From the NCBI GenBank assembly GCA_947482825.1, contig CANKMT010000027.1, positions 1 to 56,576 on the forward strand: a stretch of 56,576 bases of DNA, read 5' to 3'. The stretch is from Betaproteobacteria bacterium (GTDB taxonomy: Bacteria; Pseudomonadota; Gammaproteobacteria; Burkholderiales; SG8-39). The notes under the pieces were generated by a model. That model saw only the letters and a list, made by a program, of their open reading frames with translations, did no database searches and was not told where the DNA came from. A program made the translations under genes and the position numbers. Below, in pieces: positions 34,466-42,975 of this stretch. Positions within the stretch are counted from its first letter, which is position 1. Each line of letters opens with the position of its first letter.

Positions 34466-36466
34466 ATGTCGGCGCCAGCAGGCAAGCCCGAGGCAAAGAG
34501 CGGGCATACATTCCGTAAGTTCAAGGACGGCGACCACGAATGGGGTTCGTTCCAGGAGCAGATCTTCACCGCCGACGAGAGCGACAAGTGCCCGACGTAT
34601 GTGCACAAGACCCCACCCTGCCAGGCGAGCTGCCCGTCCGGCGAGGACATCCGCGGCTGGCTCAATATTGTGCGCGGCGTGGAAAAGCCGCCCAAGGGTA
34701 CGACCATGCAGGAGTACGCATTCCGGCGGTCGACCACGGGCAATCCGTTTCCGTCGATGATGGGGCGCGTGTGCCCGGCACCTTGCCAGACCGGATGCAA
34801 TCGCAACAGCGTGGAGGACTATGTCGGCATCAACGCGGTCGAGCAATACATCGGCGATTACGCTCTGGAGCAGAAATTCACGTTCCAAGCCGGGCCCGAC
34901 AGCGGCAAGCGTGTAGCGATCGTCGGCGGCGGCCCTGCGGGTCTCTCGGCGGCCTACCAGCTGCGTCGCAAAGGCCATGCCGTGACCTTGTTCGATGATC
35001 ACGCCGAACTGGGCGGCATGGCGAAGTACGGCGTGCCGGGCTATCGCCTGCCGCGCACCCATCTCGACGGCGAGATCGGTCGGATCACTGCAATGGGAGT
35101 CGAGGTCAGGCTCAAAACCCGGATCGGCGATCAGGTACAGCTCAAGGACCTCGAGACCGATTTCGACGCGGTGCTTCTCACGATCGGCTGCAAGGCGGGC
35201 CGCGCTTTGCCGGTTCCCGGCGCGGATGCGCCGAACTGCATCAGCGGAGTCGCGTTTCTGGAGGCCTTTAACCAAGGGCGCCTGAAGTCCGTTGCAGGCC
35301 GCGTGGTCGTGGTCGGTGGCGGCGACACCTCGGTCGACGTGGTCTCGGTTGCGCGCCGGCTGGGTTACGCAGCCGAAATGAAGGACACCGAACGCCCCGA
35401 ATTTGTCGTGATGGGCCACACCGCCCACGACGTCTCGGCAATGGCGGCGCGCAAGGGCGCCGACGCGATGCTGATCTCGATGCAGCCGGTAGAGCAGATG
35501 AACGCCGCCAAGCACGAAATCGAGGATGCGCAGCGCGAAGGCGTAAGGATTCGCGGCAGCCTGCTGCCAGTCAAGGTCATCCTCGACGAAAAGACCGGTC
35601 GCGCCACCGCGTTGCGCGTGATCGAGCTCGATTACACGAGCGGCAAGCCTGTAGAGAAGCCCGGCACCGAAATGGACATCGAGGCCGACCTGATCGTGTC
35701 TGCAATCGGGCAGACCGGCGACCTGCGCGGGATGGAAGAACTTGACAACGGCAAGGGCCTGATCGCCGCCGACAAGTTCTATCAGGTGCCGAACCGGCGG
35801 GGCGTGTTCGCTTGCGGGGACATCATCCGTCCTCACCTGCTCACCACCGTGATCGGACAGGGGTCGGTCGCCGCCGACAGCATCGATCGCTATCTTAGCG
35901 CCAAGGAAATGGCCAAGCGACCGAAGATCGACGTGCATCACTTCAACCTGCTCGACAAGCTGCGCGAGGTGAACCTCGAACCGAAGCCTTTCATGCCGGT
36001 TGCGGAGCCGGACCTGCGCGAGATCGACCGGGGCGTGCGCGGAACCGCGCTTTCCGGCAAAGGCGTCGGCGGTTTCGCCGTGCACAACTTCGAGGATCGC
36101 GGCGCGGCCGAGATCAGCCAGTCCTCAGAGCTGTTTCTGGGCCACTTCCCCTATCAGGAGCGCATCAAGCGCACAGAGATCGGCCCCTCGGCCGAAGAAG
36201 TCCTCGGGCACTTTGCGGAGCGGATGGTCGGACTGAACGACAAGCAGGCAGTCGACGAGGCGAAGCGCTGCATGAGTTGCGGAATGTGCTTCGAGTGCGA
36301 CAACTGCGTCATCTATTGTCCGCAGATCGCGGTCAAGCGGACCCCGAAATCGGAGGCGACCATGGGGCGCTACGTATACACCGACTACGACCTGTGCATT
36401 GGTTGCCATATCTGCGCTGACGTCTGCCCGACCGGCTACATCAAGATGGGCATGGGCGACCACTAG
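34466..36466 (+). CDS. dsrL: DsrL NAD(P)H:acceptor oxidoreductase
   Basis: A 666-aa GltD-like iron-sulfur flavoprotein. Order: N-terminal cysteine clusters (CQASCPSGEDIRGWL, CPAPCQTGCNR), FAD site VAIVGGGPAGLSAAYQL at about residues 150-167, NADP-type site VVVVGGGDTSVDV, and a C-terminal two-cluster ferredoxin (CMSCGMCFECDNC, CIGCHICADVCP). DsrL couples the rDsr reaction to NAD(P)+ and is essential in Allochromatium. Ribosome site GGAGA precedes ATG 34466. Confidence 0.95.
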   Translation: MSAPAGKPEAKSGHTFRKFKDGDHEWGSFQEQIFTADESDKCPTYVHKTPPCQASCPSGEDIRGWLNIVRGVEKPPKGTTMQEYAFRRSTTGNPFPSMMGRVCPAPCQTGCNRNSVEDYVGINAVEQYIGDYALEQKFTFQAGPDSGKRVAIVGGGPAGLSAAYQLRRKGHAVTLFDDHAELGGMAKYGVPGYRLPRTHLDGEIGRITAMGVEVRLKTRIGDQVQLKDLETDFDAVLLTIGCKAGRALPVPGADAPNCISGVAFLEAFNQGRLKSVAGRVVVVGGGDTSVDVVSVARRLGYAAEMKDTERPEFVVMGHTAHDVSAMAARKGADAMLISMQPVEQMNAAKHEIEDAQREGVRIRGSLLPVKVILDEKTGRATALRVIELDYTSGKPVEKPGTEMDIEADLIVSAIGQTGDLRGMEELDNGKGLIAADKFYQVPNRRGVFACGDIIRPHLLTTVIGQGSVAADSIDRYLSAKEMAKRPKIDVHHFNLLDKLREVNLEPKPFMPVAEPDLREIDRGVRGTALSGKGVGGFAVHNFEDRGAAEISQSSELFLGHFPYQERIKRTEIGPSAEEVLGHFAERMVGLNDKQAVDEAKRCMSCGMCFECDNCVIYCPQIAVKRTPKSEATMGRYVYTDYDLCIGCHICADVCPTGYIKMGMGDH

Positions 36467-36478
36467 GCGACATCGCCA

Positions 36479-36865
36479 ATGAACCGGATCGCCGTCGCCC
36501 TGCTGACACTCCTGCTCACCTTCGCGGGCCTTGCCCATCCGAACGATCAGCGTGCAGGGCGTGTGGCGGTGCCGGTGGTCAAGATTGAAAAGAGCGGAAC
36601 TTGCGTCGCGCCGACCGAGGAAATGCGCCGCGACCACATGAAGATGCTTTTTCACCAGCGCGACAGGACCGTGCGGCAAGGATTCCGGGAGCCGCGATTC
36701 AGTCTCAAGGGCTGCGTCGAATGCCATGCAAGCCGCGAAAGCGGCAGCGTGCTGGGCAAGGAAGGCTTTTGTTCCAGTTGCCATGCCTACGCTTCGGTAA
36801 AGATGGACTGCTTCGAGTGCCATAGCTCCAGCCGGCATCAGGGGCCTGTGGGGGCGCGGCGATGA
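36479..36865 (+). CDS. dsrJ: DsrJ triheme cytochrome c
   Basis: A 128-aa periplasmic cytochrome with an uncleaved-type signal/anchor (VALLTLLLTFAGLA). Three heme motifs are CVECH, CSSCH and CFECH. Cys42 (KSGTCVAPTEEM) matches the non-heme Cys that ligates one heme iron in DsrJ (His/Cys ligation). It overlaps dsrO by 4 bp. Confidence 0.94.
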   Translation: MNRIAVALLTLLLTFAGLAHPNDQRAGRVAVPVVKIEKSGTCVAPTEEMRRDHMKMLFHQRDRTVRQGFREPRFSLKGCVECHASRESGSVLGKEGFCSSCHAYASVKMDCFECHSSSRHQGPVGARR

Positions 36866-37587
36866 GTCTGGGGCGGCGCGAGTTCCTCGCTTGGGGCACC
36901 GCGGCTACTGCGGGCGCCGCGTTGGCGCCGGTCATCAGTCTTGTCGAGCTGGCACAGGCGCGCTCGCCCGAGGAAGCCGCATCCTCTCTCAGGCGCTGGG
37001 GCTTGCTGATCGACATCACCAAGTGCGCCGATTGCGACGAGTGCGTTACCGCCTGCCATACGGAGAATGGCGTTGCCAACAACGGCCGGCCGCGGACCGA
37101 TGCGCAATGGATCCGAAAAGTGAACCTGCGCGACAAGCGCACCGCCGTCGCGCAGACCCTGCCGCTCATGTGCCAGCACTGCGAGGACCCGCCTTGCGTG
37201 GACGTCTGTCCGACCGGCGCCTCGTTCAAGCGCGACGATGGCATCGTGTTGGTCGACAAGCACACCTGCATCGGCTGCCGCTACTGCGTGATGGCCTGCC
37301 CGTATGGCGCCCGATCCTTCGTTCACGAGACGGTGACCGGACAGAGGCCGGACGTGCCGCGTGGCAAGGGCACAGTGGAGTCCTGCACGCTGTGCGTGCA
37401 TCGGGTCGATCGAGGCGACGCTCCGGCCTGTGTGGAGGCGTGCAACCGGGACGGCGGCAAAGCGATGCTGTTCGGCGACCTGAACGACGCCTCCGCCGAG
37501 ATCCACCGCCGCTTGCATGCCGAGCCCTCGGCGCAGGTGCGTGCCGATCTGGCGCTCGATACCGGCGTTCGCTACCAGGGACTCTAG
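36862..37587 (+). CDS. dsrO: DsrO periplasmic iron-sulfur protein
   Basis: A 241-aa four-cluster ferredoxin with a twin-arginine signal (GRREFLAWGTAATAGAALAP). Clusters: CADCDECVTAC, CQHCEDPPCVDVCP, CIGCRYCVMACP and CTLCVHR with ACVEACNR. It is exported by Tat and links DsrJ to DsrP. Confidence 0.94.
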   Translation: MSLGRREFLAWGTAATAGAALAPVISLVELAQARSPEEAASSLRRWGLLIDITKCADCDECVTACHTENGVANNGRPRTDAQWIRKVNLRDKRTAVAQTLPLMCQHCEDPPCVDVCPTGASFKRDDGIVLVDKHTCIGCRYCVMACPYGARSFVHETVTGQRPDVPRGKGTVESCTLCVHRVDRGDAPACVEACNRDGGKAMLFGDLNDASAEIHRRLHAEPSAQVRADLALDTGVRYQGL

Positions 37588-37589
37588 CG

Positions 37590-38789
37590 GTGACGCCAAC
37601 GCAATTCCGCGAAATCGAAGGGCGCAGCGGCGGTTTTTTCGCTTTGCTGTGCACTCTCGTGCTTCTGGTGCTGGCGGGGCTGGGCGCGGCGTGGCATATG
37701 GAGCACGAAGGTCACCATGTCACCGGCATGAGCAACCGGATCGTATGGGGAACCCCGCACGTGTTTGCCGTGTTCCTGATCGTGGCCGCCTCCGGGGCTC
37801 TCAATGTTGCCTCGATCGCCTCGGTGTTCGGGCGCGATCTTTACAAGCCCCTGGCGCGGCTCTCCGGGCTTCTCGCCGTTGCACTGCTGGCCGGCGGCCT
37901 GTCGGTGCTTGTCCTGGACCTCGGGCGGCCCGATCGGCTGATCGTTGCGATGACCCACTACAACTTCAAGTCGATCTTCGCCTGGAATATTTTCCTCTAT
38001 ACGGGGTTTTTCGCGGTCGTAGCGGTCTACCTGTGGACCATGTTCGAGCGGCGCATGAACAGCCACAGCGCGCGCGCCGGCCTGCTTGCTTTCGTATGGC
38101 GACTGGTGCTGACGACCGGAACAGGATCGATTTTCGGGTTCCTGGTGGCACGCGAGACCTACAACAGCGCACTGCTTGCGCCGCTTTTCATCGTGATGTC
38201 GTTCTCTTTCGGATTGGCCGTTTTCACGCTGGTGCTGATGGCATCCTTCCGGGGAACCGGTCGCGCGCTGGGCGACGCCCTGATCGCCCGGCTCACGCGT
38301 CTCCTCGGCCTGTTTGTCGCCGCCGTGCTGTACTTCGTGCTGGTGTACCACCTGACCAACCTGTACATCGCGCGCCATCATGAAGTCGAGCGCTTTATTC
38401 TCCTCGGTGGCGGCATCTACACGGCGCTTTTCTGGATCGGGCAGGTCCTGGTGGGAGGCGTGATTCCGCTTGCGCTTGTGTTTCGCCCCGGCGCAAGCCG
38501 GTCGCGCACGGCAGCGGCGGCCGGGTGCGTGATTGCAGGCGGGCTCGCCCAGTTATATGTCCTCATCATCGGAGGACAGGCGTTTCCGCAGGCCTTGTTC
38601 CCGGGCAAGGAGGTTGCCAGCAGCTTCTTCGACGGCGTGGTCGCGAGTTATTCGCCCAGCCTGGCGGAAATTGCGCTTGGCACCGGCGGGATGGCGCTCG
38701 CGCTTGCGCTTACCGTGGTCGGACTCAAAGTGCTGCCTTTCCTTCCGCAGAGCCTGTCCGACGCGGCCATCGACCCCGCCGAGACATGA
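37590..38789 (+). CDS. dsrP: DsrP NrfD-type membrane subunit
   Basis: A 399-aa NrfD/PsrC-family membrane protein with about ten helices and GLSVLVLDLGRPDRLIVAMT typical of the family. GTG 37590 is 2 bp after the dsrO stop. It exchanges electrons with quinone and completes DsrMKJOP. Its stop overlaps dsrN. Confidence 0.93.
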   Translation: MTPTQFREIEGRSGGFFALLCTLVLLVLAGLGAAWHMEHEGHHVTGMSNRIVWGTPHVFAVFLIVAASGALNVASIASVFGRDLYKPLARLSGLLAVALLAGGLSVLVLDLGRPDRLIVAMTHYNFKSIFAWNIFLYTGFFAVVAVYLWTMFERRMNSHSARAGLLAFVWRLVLTTGTGSIFGFLVARETYNSALLAPLFIVMSFSFGLAVFTLVLMASFRGTGRALGDALIARLTRLLGLFVAAVLYFVLVYHLTNLYIARHHEVERFILLGGGIYTALFWIGQVLVGGVIPLALVFRPGASRSRTAAAAGCVIAGGLAQLYVLIIGGQAFPQALFPGKEVASSFFDGVVASYSPSLAEIALGTGGMALALALTVVGLKVLPFLPQSLSDAAIDPAET

Positions 38790-40204
38790 ACCGCCTGCTC
38801 ATCTCCGCGGCGCATAAGTCATCTGGCAAGACCACGGTCTGCGTCGGCCTTTGCGCAGCGTTGCGCATGCGCGGCGAGACCGTACAACCCTTCAAGAAGG
38901 GGCCGGACTATATCGATCCGCTGTGGCTCGGGCTCGCCGCCGCCCGGTCGTGTTTCAACCTCGATTCCTACCTGAGCAGCCCCGAGGAGATTCGCGCCGA
39001 AATGGCGTATCGCATGCGCGGCGCCACCTTCGGCATCGTGGAAGGCAACAAGGGCCTGTACGACGGACTCGACCTCAAGGGCACCAACAGCAATGCCGCG
39101 CTTGCAGTGCTGCTTGATACGCCGGTGGTGCTTGTTCTCGATGCGCGCGGAATGACGCGCGGCGTCGCCCCATTGATCCTCGGGTATCAGGCCTTCGACA
39201 GAAACGTGCGAATCGCGGGCATCATCCTCAATCAGCTTGGCGGCCCGCGCCACGAGGCGAAGTTGCGCGCGGTCATCGCCCACTACACTGGGGTGCCGGT
39301 TCTCGGTGCGATCCAGCACGATGAACGGTTGACGATCGTGGAGCGCCACCTTGGCTTGGTGCCGAGCAACGAGGCGCAGGCCGAGGCTGCCCGTGCCCGG
39401 GTGCACGAGATTGCGCAACTCGTTTCATCCCAGGTAGATCTCGACGGGTTGGTCGCGCTCGCGCGGACCGCGCCGCCGCTCGCGCCAGCGCCTGCTCCGA
39501 TCATTCGCGTGCGACCGAAGCGAAGCGGACCGGCTGTGCGGGTGGGTATCGCGCGAGATGCGGCTTTCGGTTTTTACTATCCGGGTGATCTGGAGGCGTT
39601 GAGCGATGCGGGCGCCGAGCTTGTGGTGTTCGACGCCCTGCGAGACAAACGCCTGCCGCAGATCGATGGCCTGTTCATAGGCGGCGGATTTCCGGAAATG
39701 CACATGGACGCGCTCGCGCGGAATGTGGGGTTGCGCTCCGCCGTGCACGCTGCGATAGAGGCGGGTCTGCCGACCTATGCCGAATGCGGCGGGCTCATGT
39801 ACCTGGCGCGCGGCATCGAGTGGAACGGGCGTCGTGCCGAGATGGTCGGCGTCGTGCCGGCCGATATCGTCATGCACGCCAAGCCGGTCGGCCGTGGGTA
39901 TGTGCATCTGCGCGAGACCGGTCGCAATCCGTGGGCCAGGGCGGATGCGCCATCTGCAAAGAGGATACGGGCGCACGAGTTCCACTACTCGAGCGTGGAA
40001 AATCTCGGGCCGGAGGTCGAGTTCGCCTACGAGGTGGAGCGTGGACACGGCGTGGACGGCCGTCATGACGGCATAGTGCGCAAGAACATGCTCGCCTCGT
40101 ATTCGCACCTGCGCGATGTCGACGGGAACCGCTGGGCGCGACGCTTCGTGCAGTTTGTCCAAAGCTGCAGGGCCGATGTTGCTGCCACTTCGAGTCATTC
40201 CTGA
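38786..40204 (+). CDS. dsrN: DsrN siroheme amidase (CobB/CbiA-like)
   Basis: A 472-aa glutamine amidotransferase. The N-terminal P-loop SAAHKSSGKTTVCVGL and FKKGPDYIDPLW, then a C-terminal GATase with the nucleophile Cys in YAECGGLMYL. DsrN converts siroheme to siroheme amide for DsrAB. ATG 38786 overlaps the dsrP stop. It depends on siroheme made by CysG, encoded 4 kb downstream. Confidence 0.93.
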   Translation: MNRLLISAAHKSSGKTTVCVGLCAALRMRGETVQPFKKGPDYIDPLWLGLAAARSCFNLDSYLSSPEEIRAEMAYRMRGATFGIVEGNKGLYDGLDLKGTNSNAALAVLLDTPVVLVLDARGMTRGVAPLILGYQAFDRNVRIAGIILNQLGGPRHEAKLRAVIAHYTGVPVLGAIQHDERLTIVERHLGLVPSNEAQAEAARARVHEIAQLVSSQVDLDGLVALARTAPPLAPAPAPIIRVRPKRSGPAVRVGIARDAAFGFYYPGDLEALSDAGAELVVFDALRDKRLPQIDGLFIGGGFPEMHMDALARNVGLRSAVHAAIEAGLPTYAECGGLMYLARGIEWNGRRAEMVGVVPADIVMHAKPVGRGYVHLRETGRNPWARADAPSAKRIRAHEFHYSSVENLGPEVEFAYEVERGHGVDGRHDGIVRKNMLASYSHLRDVDGNRWARRFVQFVQSCRADVAATSSHS

Positions 40205-40215
40205 GAGGGAAATCA

Positions 40216-40554
40216 ATGCAACTCGAGCTGGAGGGCAGGGCGGTGCCGCTAGACGACGAAGGTTATCTTCTCGACCCGGTCGAGTGGGACGAAAAGGTCG
40301 CGATGGCGTTCGCGGGCCAGGAAGAGATCGTGCTGCGCGAGGAGCATTGGGCGGCCATCAGGTACATGCGCGAGTACTACGAGAGTCACCAGACCATTGC
40401 GGACGCACGCCATGTCATCAAGTACCTGTCGGAGTATCTGGGCAAGGCAAGCACCGGACGAAACGACCTGTTTCGCCTGTTTCCCTATGGCTATGTCAAG
40501 CAGGCTTGCCGGATCGCGGGGATGCGCAGGCCGCGCGCGTGGAGTACGGGCTAG
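40216..40554 (+). CDS. DsrC-like paralogue with only the internal cysteine
   Basis: A 112-aa DsrC-family protein 11 bp after dsrN. The fold motifs (EGYLLDPVEWDEKVAM, REEHWAAIRYMREYYE, LFRLFPYGYVKQACRIAG) are clear. Cys98 is kept but the penultimate Cys of DsrC is replaced by Trp109 (RPRAWSTG). It therefore cannot form the DsrC intramolecular disulfide. It could carry one persulfide or act as a competitor or regulator. It is co-transcribed with dsrR. Confidence 0.85.
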   Translation: MQLELEGRAVPLDDEGYLLDPVEWDEKVAMAFAGQEEIVLREEHWAAIRYMREYYESHQTIADARHVIKYLSEYLGKASTGRNDLFRLFPYGYVKQACRIAGMRRPRAWSTG

Positions 40555-40578
40555 GGCCCGCGTATAAGAGGAGGTTTG

Positions 40579-40896
40579 ATGATCGTGATTACGCCCCAGG
40601 CGGCCCTGCAGATCCGGAATTCGGCGCAACAACCGGACTCGGCGGAGATCCATCTGCGCCTCGCCGCGCGCCTGGACAGCAACGGTACGATTGAGTACGG
40701 CATGGGTTTCGACGAAAAGGCTGAAGGCGACTTGCTGATTGCGTCGGAAGGCATCCATGTCCTGGTTTCTCCGGGTTGCACGGAGCTCCTGGCCGGCGCC
40801 ACCCTCGACTATGTCGAAATCAACCCGGGCGAACTGCGCTTCATCTTCCTGAACCCGAACGACCCGTCGCACAAGGCGCCGAAGCCCGCTGGATAA
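40579..40896 (+). CDS. dsrR: DsrR, A-type carrier-like protein
   Basis: A 105-aa protein of the IscA/HesB-like fold (ITPQAALQIRNSAQ, then LRLAARLDSNGTIEYGMGFD) lacking the three cysteines of Fe-S carriers; only one Cys (SPGCTELL) remains. DsrR has been reported to affect dsr expression post-transcriptionally in Allochromatium. ATG 40579 has GAGGAGG upstream. It is the last gene of the dsr run. The 143 bp that follow hold no supported gene. Confidence 0.85.
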   Translation: MIVITPQAALQIRNSAQQPDSAEIHLRLAARLDSNGTIEYGMGFDEKAEGDLLIASEGIHVLVSPGCTELLAGATLDYVEINPGELRFIFLNPNDPSHKAPKPAG

Positions 40897-41039
40897 GCAT
40901 GGGCATATGCAGCAGGCGCGCCAGATCGCGGTCGCCGGCCCGCACGGCCGGCGCTGGACTCGGACTGGACGTCTGTGTACCGGAAAGCTAGTCTCGGCTA
41001 CCACAGCAACCTCTTGCCGCGCTGCGGCGCGGGTCGACC

Positions 41040-42293
41040 ATGCCGGATCGAACGGTTCCACTTCCCAGAACAGGAGAGCCTCCTTCAACCGAGAGCGGCG
41101 GCTCACGGCCGAGAACGCCAACCGAAAGACTGGCGCGCAAGACCCAGTCGCTGGACATCCTGTACGAAGTCGCGACGAGCCTTAGTCAGCCCGGCGCGTT
41201 GGAGCAGTTGCTCGAAGGGTTCCTCGATACTTTCATCGAACTGATAGACGCGCGGGCAGCCAGCGTGCGCCTGACGGCTCCGGATGGGAGCACGAGGATA
41301 GCAGCCAGCCGAGGCCTCGGGCGGGAGGCGGTTGAGCGAGACGGGCTCATGCCGGCAGGAAACTGTCTTTGTGCCTGGTGCTCGAACGAAGGGGGCATCC
41401 GCGTGCAGCGCGGCACTGCCGCATGCGCCAGGCTCCTGGGCCGGCCGCTGCTCGAGCGCGATTGCGAGGAGTTCGTCGCCGTGCCGGTGCAGTACCAGGA
41501 CCGCGTCCTCGGCGTGTACAACCTGTTCCTCGACCGGCCCCTCAACTCCATGGGCGAGGACATGCCCGACCTGCTGATCAGCGTCGGGCGGCAGCTCGGT
41601 CTTGCGGTAGAGAAAGCCCGACTGGAGAGCGACGCGCGCCGCCTGGCCATCATGGAAGAGCGCAACCTGATCGGCAACGAGCTGCACGATTCCCTTGCGC
41701 AATCCCTGATAGGCATGCGCCTGCAATTGAAAGTTCTGAGCGAGTCCCTGTCCCGCAACGACGTGGGTGCCGCCCAGGTGGAGGCGAACGGATTGCGCCG
41801 CGCAATTGCGCAGGCCACGGCAGACGTGCGTGACCTGCTCACGAACTATCGTCTCAGAATCGACGATGCGGGATTGCTTCAGACGCTGGCCAAGCTCGTC
41901 GAGCGCTTCGGGCGGGAAACCGGGATCGCGGTCTATTTCCAGAACGAGTGCGACGTTCTCGCGCTTTCCCCCGGCCAGGAGCTCCAGCTGTTTTTCATCG
42001 TCCAGGAGGCGCTCACCAATATCCGCAAGCACAGTGCCGCGCGCAACGTGCGGATCATGCTCAATAATGAGGGCGATCTTTATACGGTTCTGATCGAAGA
42101 CGACGGCCTGGGCATGGAAGGCGATTGTGCTGGCGTCCCCCTTGTGCATGCCGGGCTGGCGATCATGCGGGAGCGCACGGCCAAGCTGCCGGGACAGATC
42201 GTGATCGAGAGCGAGCCCGGCGAGGGGACGCGGATCGTCTTGATCTTCAACGCCCTGCCGGCGGCTGCGTCCGGCGGCTACGCAAGAGGCTGA
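41040..42293 (+). CDS. NarX/LiaS-type soluble sensor histidine kinase with GAF domain
   Basis: A 417-aa cytoplasmic kinase without membrane helices. GAF domain at about residues 45-190, HisKA_3 H-box NELHDSLAQSLIGM (His216), HATPase_c at about 300-415 (EALTNIRKHSAARNV N-box, EDDGLGM G-box). The GAF contains a cysteine-rich run (NCLCAWCSNEGG, then AAC) that could hold a metal cluster or sense thiol/redox state. The NarL-type regulator follows 1 bp later. Position right after dsr suggests control of dsr or redox genes, but no direct evidence. ATG 41040 is not certain. Confidence 0.82.
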   Translation: MPDRTVPLPRTGEPPSTESGGSRPRTPTERLARKTQSLDILYEVATSLSQPGALEQLLEGFLDTFIELIDARAASVRLTAPDGSTRIAASRGLGREAVERDGLMPAGNCLCAWCSNEGGIRVQRGTAACARLLGRPLLERDCEEFVAVPVQYQDRVLGVYNLFLDRPLNSMGEDMPDLLISVGRQLGLAVEKARLESDARRLAIMEERNLIGNELHDSLAQSLIGMRLQLKVLSESLSRNDVGAAQVEANGLRRAIAQATADVRDLLTNYRLRIDDAGLLQTLAKLVERFGRETGIAVYFQNECDVLALSPGQELQLFFIVQEALTNIRKHSAARNVRIMLNNEGDLYTVLIEDDGLGMEGDCAGVPLVHAGLAIMRERTAKLPGQIVIESEPGEGTRIVLIFNALPAAASGGYARG

Positions 42294-42294
42294 G

Positions 42295-42951
42295 TTGAGG
42301 GTCCTCCTTATCGACGATCACGCGCTGGTGCGCAAGGGAATCGAGGAACTGCTGCTGAGTCGCGGGGTCCAGGTTGTCGCGTCGGTCAGTTCCGGCGAAG
42401 AAGGGCTGCGGCGCGCGCGCGACCTGACCTGCGACATCGTGTTGCTCGATATCCAGATGAAGGGCATGAGCGGCATCGAGACGTTGAGGCAACTTCGTGC
42501 CGGCGGAGACCGGACACCGGTCGTAATGCTCACCATGAGCCGGGAAGACGCCGATCTGGCGGCGGCGTTGCGCGCCGGGGCGCAAGGTTATTTACTGAAA
42601 GACATCGAGCCGGAGGAACTGGTTCCGGCCCTGGAGACGGTGTTGGGCGGCAATAACGTTGTGGCCGATGAACTGGTGGGAACGCTCGCGCGCATCGTCC
42701 AGGGAAATTCCGCCGGACCGAAGGAAGCGGCTCCGGCAGCGACTCCGTTCTCCAGGCTTACGCCGCGCGAGCTCGAGATCCTGGAGCGCATCGCCGAGGG
42801 TCTGAGCAACAAGATGATTGGACAAGCCCTCGCCGTTACCGAGGGCACGGTCAAGCTTCACGTCAAGTCGATTCTGCGCAAGCTGGGCATGCGCTCGCGC
42901 GTGGAGGCGGCGGTGGCGGCGGTGACTCACGGCCTGGGTCGGGCGAAGTAG
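42295..42951 (+). CDS. NarL/FixJ-type response regulator
   Basis: A 218-aa regulator. Receiver domain with phospho-acceptor Asp52 (IVLLDIQMKG), acidic pocket Asp7/Asp8, and Lys in LLKD; C-terminal LuxR-type HTH (RLTPRELEILERIAEGLSNK). It starts at TTG 42295 (product RVLLIDDHALVRKGIE), since the kinase stop is immediately upstream. Partner of the kinase at 41040-42293. Confidence 0.87.
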   Translation: MRVLLIDDHALVRKGIEELLLSRGVQVVASVSSGEEGLRRARDLTCDIVLLDIQMKGMSGIETLRQLRAGGDRTPVVMLTMSREDADLAAALRAGAQGYLLKDIEPEELVPALETVLGGNNVVADELVGTLARIVQGNSAGPKEAAPAATPFSRLTPRELEILERIAEGLSNKMIGQALAVTEGTVKLHVKSILRKLGMRSRVEAAVAAVTHGLGRAK

Positions 42952-42975
42952 CGCCCGCCACCGGCGTGGGGCCTG

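Noticed and set aside
34355..36085. A 576-codon open frame antisense to dsrL
   Set aside because: Shadow of a conserved gene; no ribosome site or domain.
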